Of a stretch of 64,000 nt of DNA, positions 32,222-41,026 are shown piece after piece. This DNA comes from Sulfopaludibacter sp035606355 (GTDB taxonomy: Bacteria; Acidobacteriota; Terriglobia; Bryobacterales; Bryobacteraceae), in contig DATNFO010000041.1 of assembly GCA_035606355.1 (NCBI GenBank), positions 124,001 to 188,000 on the forward strand, written 5' to 3'. The position numbers and the translations under genes are program-made. The notes under the pieces were generated by a model. That model saw nothing but the letters and a program-made list of their open reading frames with translations. It had not been told where the DNA came from and made no database searches. Every line of letters begins with the position of its first letter. Within the stretch, counting starts at the first letter, position 1.

Positions 32222-33127
32222 ATGAAATCCGTTTGGGAAATGATCAAGCAAACGGCTTCGAGCTGGAATGACATCAATGCGCCGCAACTTGGCGCTGCGC
32301 TCGCCTTCTACACGATGCTGTCTATTGCGCCTCTACTGGTGATGTGCATAGGGATCGCGGGGCTGGTGTTCGGGCACGATGCGGCGCAGGGTCGCGTGGT
32401 GGCGCAGATTCAGGGACTGGTGGGGTATGAAGGCGGCCAGGCGATTCAATCCGTGCTCGCGCACGCAGCGAAGCTGTCTTCGGGAATCGCTGCGATGGCG
32501 GTCGGCGTGTTCCTGCTGCTGTTCGGCGCCTCCAGCGTTTTCGGCCAGCTACGCGATTCGATGAATCTGGTGTGGGGCGTGAAGAATTCGACCACGTCGG
32601 GGCTGATGGGGCTTGTCAAGTATCGTTTCGTCTCGTTCGCCATGATTATCGGGGTCGGTTTCCTGCTGCTGGTTTCGCTACTGTTCAGTGCGGCTGTAGC
32701 GGCGGCCGGAAAAGTCGTGGGCGGCTATCTTCCCGTGCCCGAGGTGGTTCTGCACGCGGCCAATTACGTGATTTCGTTCGTGGCGGTCACACTCGTTTTC
32801 GCGCTGATGTACAAGGTGGTGCCGGAGGTGAGGATCGAGTGGGAGGACGTGTGGATCGGCGCGGCCGTGACTTCCGCGTTGTTTTCGCTGGGAAAATTCC
32901 TGATCGGTATCTATCTGGGGAAGGCGAGCATCGGGTCGGCGTATGGCGCGGCCGGGTCGCTGGTCGTGTTTCTGGTGTGGGTTTATTATTCGGCACAGAT
33001 TTTCCTGATGGGCGCTGAGTTCACGCGCGTGTTTGCGGAGCGGCACGGGTCCAGGGCGCGGGCTCGGGCGGAAAGGCCGGAGACGGCGCCGGAGCAGAAG
33101 CCTTTGCCGGACCGCAAGATCGCCTGA
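32222..33127 (+). CDS. YihY/BrkB-family inner-membrane protein
   Basis: A 301-residue polytopic protein with about six helices. Family signatures are SSWNDINAPQLGAALAFYTM and LSIAPLLVMCIGIAGLVFG at the N-terminus, YKVVPEVRIEWEDVWIGA in the middle, and GAAGSLVVFLVWVYYSAQIF with LMGAEFTRVFAERHG at the end. YihY proteins are conserved envelope proteins whose role is unsettled; they have been suggested as transporters or flippases. A flippase role would suit the surrounding glycosyltransferases, but this is speculation. ATG 32222 is preferred to 32195 because it has GGAG about nine bases upstream. Four bases separate it from DUF1003. Confidence 0.9.
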   Translation: MKSVWEMIKQTASSWNDINAPQLGAALAFYTMLSIAPLLVMCIGIAGLVFGHDAAQGRVVAQIQGLVGYEGGQAIQSVLAHAAKLSSGIAAMAVGVFLLLFGASSVFGQLRDSMNLVWGVKNSTTSGLMGLVKYRFVSFAMIIGVGFLLLVSLLFSAAVAAAGKVVGGYLPVPEVVLHAANYVISFVAVTLVFALMYKVVPEVRIEWEDVWIGAAVTSALFSLGKFLIGIYLGKASIGSAYGAAGSLVVFLVWVYYSAQIFLMGAEFTRVFAERHGSRARARAERPETAPEQKPLPDRKIA

Positions 33128-33131
33128 GATT

Positions 33132-33665
33132 ATGACGCCACTTAACGGATATGTCCAAAACGAGAACACATGCAGCGCAATTCGCCGGAATGTCCAAGCG
33201 GTCGCAAAACTGGAAGAGGACTTTAACAGGAACCGCAGCTTGTCCGACCGGATCGCCGATTCGGTCGGCAGCTTTGCGGGTAGTCTTCCGTTCGTGCTGC
33301 TGCATCTCGGGTTCTACAGCCTGTGGGTGTTAGTCAACGTGGGAGTAGTTCCCGCGATCCCGCGCTTCGACCCGTTTCCGTTCATGTTGCTGAACGTAGG
33401 CGTCTCGCTGGAGGCGATTTTTCTTTCCACGTTCGTGCTGATGAAGCAGAATCGAATGAGCAAGCGCGCCGACCAGCGGGCGCACCTGGATTTGCAAATC
33501 AACCTGCTGGCCGAGCGGGAAATGACGTTGATGCTGCAGATGCTGCAGCGCATTTCCACCCGGCTGGGAGTCCGTTTGAGCGGCGAGGAGATCGAGGAGT
33601 TGAGCGAAGACATTTCCGTGGAGGCGCTGGCGAAAGAACTGCGCGACGTCATGCCGGATGAGTAG
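33132..33665 (+). CDS. DUF1003 membrane protein
   Basis: A 177-residue protein with two membrane helices: LPFVLLHLGFYSLWVLVNVG and FMLLNVGVSLEAIFLSTFVL. Between them is the conserved RFDPFPF. The C-terminal half is a charged helix (KQNRMSKRADQRAHLDLQIN onward) with EREMTLMLQMLQRI. This layout is diagnostic of DUF1003. The start at 33132, five bases after the YihY stop, is used; the longer frame is a shadow. DUF1003 proteins have no proven function but recur in stress and envelope gene sets. The 95-base gap to the next gene holds nothing recognisable. Confidence 0.88.
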   Translation: MTPLNGYVQNENTCSAIRRNVQAVAKLEEDFNRNRSLSDRIADSVGSFAGSLPFVLLHLGFYSLWVLVNVGVVPAIPRFDPFPFMLLNVGVSLEAIFLSTFVLMKQNRMSKRADQRAHLDLQINLLAEREMTLMLQMLQRISTRLGVRLSGEEIEELSEDISVEALAKELRDVMPDE

Positions 33666-33760
33666 TTCGCAACTTTGCAGAAGCGGCGGCATGACTGTTC
33701 GGGTTCGCACGACCGCTTGCGCGTGCGCGCCGGAATCCGATTTAAGGTTGGAAAGGGCCT

Positions 33761-34558
33761 ATGCAGATCATCACTCACAATAAACATGCGGTGAACATGA
33801 CGGAGCCGGAGCGCATTGCTTCGGCCATCGGCGGCGGATTGCTGGCGGTGAGCGGCGCGACACGGCGCGGGCTGCCCGGAATTGCCCTGGCTGCGCTCGG
33901 AGGCGAGTTGATCCGGCGGGGCATAACCGGCCACTGCTACGCATACGAAGCGATGGGGATTCGCAGCACGCCGGTGGGCCAGGGAGCTTCCACGAGCGTC
34001 CCTTACGAACTGGGCGTGCGGGTGGACCGTGTGATCACGATCAACCGTCCGCGGGCGGAGGTGTATCGCTGCTGGCGAGACCTGCGGAACCTGGGCCGCG
34101 CCATGCGGAATGTGGAAAGCGTGACGCAGCAGGGCGACCGGTCGCACTGGGTGGTGAAGGCTCCGGCGGGCCGTACCGTGGAGTGGGACGCGGTGATTCA
34201 CAACGAAGTGGAAGGCGAGCTCATCGCGTGGCGGTCTCTGAGCGGCGATGTGCAAAACGCGGGCTCGGTGCTGTTTCGCGATGCGCCGAACGGGGGCACG
34301 GAAGTGAAGGTGGAGCTGCAATACAATCCGCCGGGCGGAGCCGTGGGCGCCCTGTTTGCGAAGCTCTGGGGCCGGGAGCCGGGCATGCAAATCGACCAGG
34401 ATCTGCAGCGCTTCAAGCAGATGATCGAGGGCGGCGAGATCTCCGCATCCGGCGGCGGCGCTGAAGCCGAGCGTTTGCGCATGCACAGCAATCGCGAAGT
34501 GGATGAAGCATCGGAGGATTCCTTCCCGGCCAGCGATGCGCCTGCGTACAACCATTAG
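33761..34558 (+). CDS. SRPBCC (cyclase/dehydrase-like) protein with a short membrane-associated N-terminus
   Basis: A 265-residue protein. Residues 15-55 (ERIASAIGGGLLAVSGATRR, LPGIALAALGGELIRRG) resemble the DUF2892-like hydrophobic hairpin that often precedes this domain. Residues 88-225 form a polyketide-cyclase-like SRPBCC domain (RVITINRPRAEVYRCWRDLR, HWVVKAPAGRTVEWDAVIH, GGTEVKVELQYNPPGG). The tail ends VDEASEDSFPASDAPAYNH, a motif widely seen at the C-terminus of stress-related proteins. It has a GAAAGG a few bases upstream. Likely a lipid-binding envelope protein; ligand unknown. Confidence 0.85.
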   Translation: MQIITHNKHAVNMTEPERIASAIGGGLLAVSGATRRGLPGIALAALGGELIRRGITGHCYAYEAMGIRSTPVGQGASTSVPYELGVRVDRVITINRPRAEVYRCWRDLRNLGRAMRNVESVTQQGDRSHWVVKAPAGRTVEWDAVIHNEVEGELIAWRSLSGDVQNAGSVLFRDAPNGGTEVKVELQYNPPGGAVGALFAKLWGREPGMQIDQDLQRFKQMIEGGEISASGGGAEAERLRMHSNREVDEASEDSFPASDAPAYNH

Positions 34559-34575
34559 GCACGGGTATTCGCTCC

Positions 34576-35610
34576 ATGAAGACCAGATCCGTGATTCTCA
34601 CCGCGGCCGCTGCCGGAATCGGAGCGGCCGTAGCTACCAGGACGCTGCTGCGGAAGAAATCGGGCGATTGGTCCGGGCGCGTTGCCGTCATTACCGGCGC
34701 GTCGCGCGGGCTCGGGCTGTTGCTGGCTCGCGATTTCGCACGGGAAGGCTGCGTGGTGGCGATCTGCGCGCGCGACGAAGACGAGCTTAGAGACGCGCGG
34801 AAGTACCTGCAAGATCATGGTGCCGATCAGGTGTACACGGAGAAGTGCGATGTCACGGAGCGGAGCGATGTGGAACGCTTCATCAGCGACGTGGCGGGCC
34901 GCTTCGGCAGCATCGATATTCTGGTGAACAACGCGGGGGAGATCCAGGTGGGGCCGCTCGAAGCGATGACGGTGGATGACTTCGAACGCGCCATGCAGAT
35001 CATGTTCTGGGGAGCCGTGTATCCCACGCTCGCGGCGATTCCGCATTTGAAGCGGCGGAAGAATACCCGAATTGTGAACATCACGTCCATCGGCGGCAAG
35101 GTCGCTGTGCCGCACCTGCTTCCGTATAGCTGCGCTAAATTCGCGCTGGTCGGGTTTTCCGAGGGGCTGCATGCGGAGCTGGCGAAGTACGGCGTGAAGG
35201 TGGTGACGATCGCGCCGGGGTTGATGCGCACGGGTTCCTACGTGAACGCGATTTTTAAAGGCGACCAGGACAAAGAAGCGGCCTGGTTCAGCCTGGGCGC
35301 GACTACGCCCGGAGCGAGCATGGGCGCCGAGCGGGCCGCGCGGCAGATTGTGAAGGCCACGCGACGCGGCGACGCGGAGAAGGTTCTGACTCTGCCGGCC
35401 AACGTGGCGGCGCGCTTCCACGGCCTGTTTCCCGGCATGACCGCCGACATTCTGGGTCTGGTGGATCGCCTGATTTTGCCGCGCGGGAACGACACGACCG
35501 CGAAGCGCGGAAAGGAGACGGGAACGCTGCAATCTCCGCTGTTTTCGGCGATCACGATTCTGGGCAAGCTGGCGGCGCGGCGGTTTCTGCAGCGGCCCGA
35601 ACCGGCGTAA
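34576..35610 (+). CDS. Short-chain dehydrogenase/reductase with membrane-anchoring N-terminus
   Basis: A 344-residue SDR. An N-terminal hydrophobic segment (VILTAAAAGIGAAVATRTLL) is followed by the cofactor loop VITGASRGLGLLLARDF, NNAGEIQVGP and the active site Y184-S-C-A-K188 after ITSIGG. A C-terminal extension of about 70 residues goes beyond the usual SDR length. The substrate is unknown; position before three CgeB-like glycosyltransferases suggests a sugar or lipid carbonyl. Seventeen bases separate it from the SRPBCC gene and three from the next gene, so it is within the run. The family call is certain. Confidence 0.9.
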   Translation: MKTRSVILTAAAAGIGAAVATRTLLRKKSGDWSGRVAVITGASRGLGLLLARDFAREGCVVAICARDEDELRDARKYLQDHGADQVYTEKCDVTERSDVERFISDVAGRFGSIDILVNNAGEIQVGPLEAMTVDDFERAMQIMFWGAVYPTLAAIPHLKRRKNTRIVNITSIGGKVAVPHLLPYSCAKFALVGFSEGLHAELAKYGVKVVTIAPGLMRTGSYVNAIFKGDQDKEAAWFSLGATTPGASMGAERAARQIVKATRRGDAEKVLTLPANVAARFHGLFPGMTADILGLVDRLILPRGNDTTAKRGKETGTLQSPLFSAITILGKLAARRFLQRPEPA

Positions 35611-35613
35611 CCG

Positions 35614-36702
35614 ATGCGGGTTGCCGTCTTCTGTCATTCGATCATTTCGGACTGGAACCACGGAAACGCTCATTTCCTGCGCGGCGTGTTGACGGAACTG
35701 CAATCGCGTGGACACGAAGTCCGCATCTATGAGCCTCGCGATTCGTGGAGCTTGCAGAATCTGGTCGCAGAGCATGGCGAAGGGCCGATCGAGCGATTCC
35801 ACGCGGCCTTTCCCACGCTGACACCGGTCCGATACGATGCTGCTGCCCTGGATCTCGACGCCGCACTCGACGGCGTGGACCTCGTACTGGTCCACGAGTG
35901 GAACGATCACGGCCTGGTGGCGCGCATCGGCTGCCATCGCAGGCGTATTGGGCGCTATCGATTGTTGTTCCACGATACGCATCACCGGTCGGTGACGGAA
36001 GCAGAGTCGATGGCGGCCTACGACCTCTCCGGATACGATGGCGTGCTGGCATTCGGTGAAGTCATTCGCGAACGATACATGTCGCAGGGCTGGGCGCGGC
36101 GCGCCTGGACGTGGCATGAGGCCGCGGATGCGCGGGTGTTCCGGCCGGTGGATGGGGAAAAACACGGGGACGTCATCTGGATCGGCAATTGGGGCGATGA
36201 CGAGCGCACGTCGGAGTTGCACGAGTTCCTGCTGGAGCCTGTGCGTAAGCTGAAGTTGCGCGCGCGCGTGCACGGCGTACGGTACCCGGACCATGCGCGT
36301 GCAGCGCTGGCGGAAGCCGGCATCGAGTACGCGGGTTGGATCGCAAATTACGAAGCGCCGTGCGCGTTCAGCGAGTTCAAAATGACGGTGCATGTGCCGC
36401 GCGGCCCTTACGTTCGGGCGCTGCCTGGCATCCCGACGATTCGCGTGTTTGAAGCACTCGCTTGCGGCATTCCTCTGATCTCCGCGCCGTGGAACGATGC
36501 CGAAGGCCTGTTCACTCCCGGCCGCGATTACCTGACGGCGCGGAATGGAGAGGAGCTGATGCTTCACATGCAAATGCTGGCGAATGACGCCGGCGCGCGG
36601 CGCGAACTTGCGGAGCGGGGAATGCAGACGATTGCGGCGCGGCACACGTGCAGCCACAGGGTTGAGGAACTGTTGAGGATCCACGAATGCCTGAGCAACT
36701 GA
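35614..36702 (+). CDS. CgeB-like glycosyltransferase, first of three
   Basis: A 362-residue GT-B-type protein of the CgeB/glycosyltransferase group. The N-terminus is RVAVFCHSIISDWNHGNAHF, with LRGVLTELQSRGHEVRIYEP after it. The middle has LLFHDTHHRSVTEAE and GDVIWIGNWGDDERTSELHE. The C-terminal donor domain has IPTIRVFEALACGIPLISAP and closes with ARHTCSHRVEELLRIH, the His-x2-His-Arg pattern of this family. Related proteins occur in spore and capsule clusters. It overlaps the next gene by 16 bases. The sugar donor and acceptor are unknown. Confidence 0.85.
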   Translation: MRVAVFCHSIISDWNHGNAHFLRGVLTELQSRGHEVRIYEPRDSWSLQNLVAEHGEGPIERFHAAFPTLTPVRYDAAALDLDAALDGVDLVLVHEWNDHGLVARIGCHRRRIGRYRLLFHDTHHRSVTEAESMAAYDLSGYDGVLAFGEVIRERYMSQGWARRAWTWHEAADARVFRPVDGEKHGDVIWIGNWGDDERTSELHEFLLEPVRKLKLRARVHGVRYPDHARAALAEAGIEYAGWIANYEAPCAFSEFKMTVHVPRGPYVRALPGIPTIRVFEALACGIPLISAPWNDAEGLFTPGRDYLTARNGEELMLHMQMLANDAGARRELAERGMQTIAARHTCSHRVEELLRIHECLSN

Positions 36703-37790
36703 ACATCTCGTTTTTCGCGAGCAGCCTGGTTTCGGCATACTGGAACGGCGCGGCGACCTACTATCGCGGGATCGTGCGGGCGCTGGCGGAGCGCGGTCAC
36801 CGTGTGACGTTCTTCGAGCCCGACGCCTACGACCGGCAGAAGCATCGCGACATTCCCGACCCGGAGTGGGCGCGCGTGGTGGTGTACCCGAGCGCGGGCG
36901 AAGACGACGCGTATCGCGCACTGGAGCAGGCTAAGGGCAGCGACATTGTGGTGAAGGCGAGTGGGGTCGGCGTGTTCGACCGCTTGCTGGAGCGAGAGGT
37001 GTTGAGCTTGAAGAGTCCGCGAACGCGGGTCATCTTCTGGGATGTGGACGCACCTGCCACATTGGATCGCGTGCAGCAGGCGCCGTGGGACGAATTCGCG
37101 CCGCTGATTCCGCAGTATGACTTCATCTTTACGTACGGCGGCGGCGACCCCGTGGTGCAGGCGTACACGCGGCTCGGCGCGCGCCGCTGCGTGCCGATCT
37201 ACAACGCGCTGGACCCCTCGACGCATTTCCCGGTGCCGGCGGATGCCCGGTTTGCGGGCGATCTCGCGTTTCTCGGCAATCGCCTGCCGGACCGCGAGGC
37301 GCGCGTGGAGGAGTTCTTCCTGCGCGCCGCCGGTATCTCCGATGCGCGGTTCGTGCTCGGCGGCAGCGGATGGGGCGACAAGGGGCTACCCAAAAACGTC
37401 CGGTATGTGGGGCACGTCTATACGCGCGACCACAACGCGTTCAACTGCACACCGAAAGCGGTGCTCAACATTTCGAGGGAGAGCATGGCGCGCTACGGCT
37501 TTTCGCCGGCGACGCGCGTGTTCGAAGCGGCGGGCGCGGGCGCATGCGTGATCACCGACGAGTGGGTTGGCATCGAATTGTTTCTGGAGCCCGGCCGGGA
37601 GACGCTGGTGGCCCGCGACGGCGCGGAAGTAGCGGAGCACGTGCGCGGTCTGACGGAATCGCGAGCGCGAGAGATTGGCGAGCGCGCCAAAGCGAGGATC
37701 CTGGCAGAGCACACGTACGCTCACCGGGCGGCGCAAGTGGAAGCGTTGTTAACCGGACGTCCGGCGGCCGCCGGCAGCGCGAGAGAATGA
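36687..37790 (+). CDS. CgeB-like glycosyltransferase, second of three
   Basis: A 367-residue paralogue of its two neighbours. Diagnostic parts are SSLVSAYWNGAATYYRGIVR at the N-terminus, RVIFWDVDAPATLDRVQ and YDFIFTYGGGDPVVQAYTR in the middle, CVPIYNALDPSTHFPVP, and the donor-site region GFSPATRVFEAAGAGACVIT. It closes with AEHTYAHRAAQVEALL. The alanine- and glycine-rich segment following the DxD-like region is normal for the group. It starts within the previous gene (overlap 16) and ends four bases before the third. Such tightly coupled paralogues probably add successive residues to one glycan. Confidence 0.87.
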   Translation: MPEQLNISFFASSLVSAYWNGAATYYRGIVRALAERGHRVTFFEPDAYDRQKHRDIPDPEWARVVVYPSAGEDDAYRALEQAKGSDIVVKASGVGVFDRLLEREVLSLKSPRTRVIFWDVDAPATLDRVQQAPWDEFAPLIPQYDFIFTYGGGDPVVQAYTRLGARRCVPIYNALDPSTHFPVPADARFAGDLAFLGNRLPDREARVEEFFLRAAGISDARFVLGGSGWGDKGLPKNVRYVGHVYTRDHNAFNCTPKAVLNISRESMARYGFSPATRVFEAAGAGACVITDEWVGIELFLEPGRETLVARDGAEVAEHVRGLTESRAREIGERAKARILAEHTYAHRAAQVEALLTGRPAAAGSARE

Positions 37791-37794
37791 GCCT

Positions 37795-38871
37795 ATGCGG
37801 ATCGTCATTCTTGGCCTTTCCATCACGTCATCCTGGGGCAACGGGCATGCGACCACGTACCGGGGACTCGTGCGGGAACTGGTCAGGCGCGGCCATGACG
37901 TGCTTTTCCTGGAGCGCGATGTGCCGTGGTACGCCGGAAATCGCGACCTGCCGCAACCGCCGTATTGCCGCACCGGGCTATACGAATCGCCGGCGGACCT
38001 GGACCGGCGGTTTCGCGGCGAAGTGCGCGCGGCGGACCTCACGATTACCGGCTCGTATGTTCCGGACGGCATCGCGGTGGGTGAATGGGCGATTGAGAAT
38101 GCGGGCGGCGTCACGGCGTTCTACGATATCGATACGCCGGTGACGGTGGCGCGGCTGGAGCGCGGCGATTGCGAATACCTCGCGCCGCATCTGATTCCGG
38201 AGTACGACATTTATCTCTCCTTCACCGGCGGTCCGCTGCTGGAGCGCATACAATCGCGCTACGGCTCGCCGATGGCGCGAGTGCTGTATTGTTCCGTGGA
38301 TCCGGAGCTCTATTATCCCGAGCGCACGGCCAAACGGTGGGACCTGGGATATCTGGGAACGTACAGCGACGACCGGCAGCCGTTCCTCGAATGCCTCATG
38401 CTGGAGCCCGCGCGGCGCATGCCAGAGGCGGCGTTCATTGTCGCGGGGCCGCTCTATCCGGCGTCGATCGTGTGGCCGAAAAATGTGGAGCGGATCGACC
38501 ACCTGGCTCCGGGCGAGCATCGCGGCTTTTACAATGCGCAGCGCTTCACTCTGAACATCACGCGTGCCGAAATGAAAGCGGCGGGATTCTCGCCGAGCGT
38601 CCGGCTATTCGAAGCCGCGGCGTGCGGAGCCGCGATTATCAGCGATTCCTGGCGCGGTTTGGACACGTTGTTCGAGCCCGGAAAAGAAATTCTGGTGGCG
38701 AGCGGGGCGGAGGATGTTCTGGATATTCTGCGCAGCGTCAGCAGCGAGCAAGCCGCCGAAATCGGGGCTCGGGCGCGCGCTCGCGTGCTTGCGGGCCACA
38801 CCGCGGCGCATCGCGCGATGGAGTTGGAAGAGGCCTGTGCGGCCGTGGTTCAGAACAATACAACGGCGTAA
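37795..38871 (+). CDS. CgeB-like glycosyltransferase, third of three
   Basis: A 358-residue CgeB-family protein. It opens RIVILGLSITSSWGNGHATT followed by YRGLVRELVRRGHDVLFLE, the best conserved opening of this family, and continues with WYAGNRDLPQPPYC, TAFYDIDTPVTVARLERGD and DIYLSFTGGPLLERI. The donor domain has GFSPSVRLFEAAACGAAIIS and closes with AGHTAAHRAMELEEA. It is closest in design to proteins that in rhizobia accompany B12 radical SAM and GT4 genes (recollection, not searched). It is followed after 32 bases by the DUF3309 gene and then a terminator. Confidence 0.87.
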   Translation: MRIVILGLSITSSWGNGHATTYRGLVRELVRRGHDVLFLERDVPWYAGNRDLPQPPYCRTGLYESPADLDRRFRGEVRAADLTITGSYVPDGIAVGEWAIENAGGVTAFYDIDTPVTVARLERGDCEYLAPHLIPEYDIYLSFTGGPLLERIQSRYGSPMARVLYCSVDPELYYPERTAKRWDLGYLGTYSDDRQPFLECLMLEPARRMPEAAFIVAGPLYPASIVWPKNVERIDHLAPGEHRGFYNAQRFTLNITRAEMKAAGFSPSVRLFEAAACGAAIISDSWRGLDTLFEPGKEILVASGAEDVLDILRSVSSEQAAEIGARARARVLAGHTAAHRAMELEEACAAVVQNNTTA

Positions 38872-38903
38872 TGGTTGCTCCGCATACGGCAGGAGGAACA
38901 AGC

Positions 38904-39053
38904 ATGCTGCTACTACTGATTCTGGTGATCATCCTGCTGTTCGCCGCCGTACCCGCGTGGCCGTATAGCCGCGGTTGGGGCTATTATCCAAGCGGCGGTC
39001 TGGGATTGATCGTGCTGATTCTGGTAATCCTGCTGTTGATGGGGCGCATATAA
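38904..39053 (+). CDS. DUF3309 small membrane protein, 49 residues
   Basis: A very short protein with two hydrophobic segments around a conserved centre: a leucine/isoleucine-rich first helix, then PAWPYSRGWGYYPSGGLGL, and a second helix ending LLMGRI. This centre is the signature of DUF3309. The start has an excellent ribosome-binding site, AGGAGG at 38891-38896, seven bases before the ATG, the strongest seen in the island. DUF3309 genes are short, highly conserved and often part of stress gene sets; no function is known. It is the last gene before the bidirectional terminator. Confidence 0.9.
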   Translation: MLLLLILVIILLFAAVPAWPYSRGWGYYPSGGLGLIVLILVILLLMGRI

Positions 39054-39068
39054 GCGCCGCGGAATTGT

Positions 39069-39101
39069 GAGGCGAACTCGCCGGAACGAGTTCGCCTCTT
39101 T
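39069..39101. terminator. Bidirectional intrinsic terminator between convergent genes
   Basis: GAGGCGAACTC (39069-39079) pairs perfectly with GAGTTCGCCTC (39088-39098) around an 8-base loop, with TTTCATTTATT after it. It ends the glycan island on the plus strand and lies four bases past the stop of the minus-strand gene that ends at 39105. Confidence 0.88.
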
Positions 39102-39104
39102 CAT

Positions 39105-40964
39105 TTATTGAATGGGGATCGTGGCCTGGATGTTGTCCCCATCGACCGTTGAGATTTCGAGGGTCACGTCGCCGTGCACTCCCGTTGGAACGGTCACGTT
39201 CACCTGATACAACCCACCGAGACCAGGCGCCAACCCCGCGTAGAGGACCTTCGCTGTCACTCCACCGATCGCGACGTCGATGGAATTGACCAGGCTCGTA
39301 GTATTCGGCGCGGGCGCGCCGGCGGTTACGTTTTCGTTCACTTTACCGAGGCCCGTTAAGTAGATGGCGATCGCCTCGCCGGACTTCGCGGGGCTTGCGG
39401 CGGAGACGAGGCTGAAGTCCGGATGCAGCATCGCGCCGTCGCCGAGTCCGCCCGGAGGAACGGTGAAGACGCCCGGCGAAGTGGTTCCCAGGTATGTGAA
39501 CACCTGGTTCGAATTGGTGTTGTTGCTGACCACCTGGACGGTGACTACGGCGTTCGAGGACGTGATGTCAAACGGAACGACGGCAGATATCTGCCCCGGA
39601 CTGACAAAGTAGATAGGCGCTGGATTGCCGTTGAGCAACACCTGAACACCGCCCAGAGTGTTGGGGAATGGGGCCGCGGAGGAAGTGGTGCTCGACGTGA
39701 AGCCGCTGCCGTAAATGGTGATGACTTCACCGGGCGAAATCTGCGCTGTAAACGGCGAGTTGGTGGCTGCGTTCACCACAGCCTGTGGATTAATGAACGG
39801 TCCGCTGGCGGGAGTTGTGATGGCTGGGGCCTTGACGTAGACTTGCAGATAATAATCGCCGCCCTGACCGATCACAAAAGCGAAATTGCTGTTTGCCGAT
39901 ACCGCGAGGGCAAAGCTGCTGGACCCCGTATTCACGCCGGTCGAGTTGAAGGTGAAGGCGTCGTTGTAGGTTTCATCGTACGAATCGAAGCCATCGGGAT
40001 TGATGCGTTGATGCACCAGCTCGTCGCCGGCGGAGTTACCCAGCAGGTTCGAAGCGCCCTCGGTGCCATAGAGCCCGGCAAAGTCGCCGCCGTTGGCGAA
40101 GTTATCGAGCTCGGCCGTGAAGTACAAGCCGCTGAAGTTCACTTTCGTGCTCGCGGACGGAGCTTTCGCGCCCACGATAATGTCGTATCCGGAGGGCGAG
40201 CCTGCGATGAAGAAGCTGCCATCCTGCGACACGTACAGCGTCTTTGCACCGGACAAGAGATTGTTCACGGCCGTGACGCCGGTAGGCGCCGGCAGCGTGA
40301 GCGTGCCGCTGCCGTTGGCGCTGACGGTGTAGGTGGCCCCGTTCGAGGTCTGGGTGGTCTTGGCGCCGTTGAGGTTGATGGAAGAGCCGGTCACGGCTAC
40401 GTTGCCCAAACCGCCGCTGCCGTCCGCGGTCATGGTGAAGAGATTGTTGCGCGAGTTGGCAAAGCTGCCCTGGTAGAACTCCAGGCTCGCGACCTGATAC
40501 GTTCCGCTCAACGTTCCGTTGGACGCGCCGGAGGCAACGGGAATCGCAATGAAGAGATCCACGTACGCCGTGTCCGTGCTGCTTGCCACGATGGCCCCCT
40601 GCCCGACGCCGCCGTAGAGCGTCGTCGAGTTGGTGCTGTCGAAGGGATTGGTCAGGCTGACTTCGCCGCTCGACCACACCGTATAGCTGCCCGTGTTGAG
40701 CGTGACAAGCGGATGATCCGCGCCATTGTTGGTGACGCCCTGGCCGCTGGTGAGGGTGTATCCGCCTTTGCCGTCAAACGTCATCACACCGGAGAAGCTG
40801 ACGGGACAATCGCAATTGTTGGCGGCGCCATTCACGCCGAGATAGCGGACGTAGTACGCCCCCTGCAGGGTGGCATTGCCCGGCAGTGACTGCGCAAATA
40901 CTGGCGCGAGGAAAGCGCTCAGCGCGAGGGCGCACAAAGCGCCGAAGCGGCTTCGGTAGTTCAT
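39105..40964 (-). CDS. Secreted protein with Solibacter-type C-terminal domain (TIGR03437-like)
   Basis: A 619-residue protein with signal peptide (FGALCALALSAFLAPVFAQ). The N-terminal 380 residues are Gly/Ser/Asn/Thr-rich beta repeats (GVNGAANNCDCPVSFSGVMT, TFDGKGGYTLTSGQGVTNNG) without enzyme motifs. The last 230 residues form the domain I know as the Solibacter C-terminal domain: VVNAATNSPFTAQISPGEVI, TIYGSGFTSSTT, VLLNGNPAPIYFVSPGQISA, AIYLTGLGKVNE and a final GLYQVNVTVPTGVHGDVTL. Domains of this type are abundant in Solibacter-like acidobacteria and probably fold as IPT/TIG-like beta sandwiches on the cell surface. ATG 40964 is chosen over a longer frame to 41015 because the signal peptide starts there. 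Role unknown. Confidence 0.88.
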   Translation of the reverse strand: MNYRSRFGALCALALSAFLAPVFAQSLPGNATLQGAYYVRYLGVNGAANNCDCPVSFSGVMTFDGKGGYTLTSGQGVTNNGADHPLVTLNTGSYTVWSSGEVSLTNPFDSTNSTTLYGGVGQGAIVASSTDTAYVDLFIAIPVASGASNGTLSGTYQVASLEFYQGSFANSRNNLFTMTADGSGGLGNVAVTGSSINLNGAKTTQTSNGATYTVSANGSGTLTLPAPTGVTAVNNLLSGAKTLYVSQDGSFFIAGSPSGYDIIVGAKAPSASTKVNFSGLYFTAELDNFANGGDFAGLYGTEGASNLLGNSAGDELVHQRINPDGFDSYDETYNDAFTFNSTGVNTGSSSFALAVSANSNFAFVIGQGGDYYLQVYVKAPAITTPASGPFINPQAVVNAATNSPFTAQISPGEVITIYGSGFTSSTTSSAAPFPNTLGGVQVLLNGNPAPIYFVSPGQISAVVPFDITSSNAVVTVQVVSNNTNSNQVFTYLGTTSPGVFTVPPGGLGDGAMLHPDFSLVSAASPAKSGEAIAIYLTGLGKVNENVTAGAPAPNTTSLVNSIDVAIGGVTAKVLYAGLAPGLGGLYQVNVTVPTGVHGDVTLEISTVDGDNIQATIPIQ

Positions 40965-41026
40965 ACTCGCATGATATCGAAGCCGGGAAGACTCGAAAGG
41001 GGTGTAACCGCACAACTCCGCGAGGG

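Noticed and set aside
34555..36921. 788-codon minus-strand open frame, the second longest in the window
   Set aside because: It is antisense to the SDR and CgeB genes, has no motif and starts with Arg-rich low-complexity sequence. The opposite strand carries well-supported overlapping genes.
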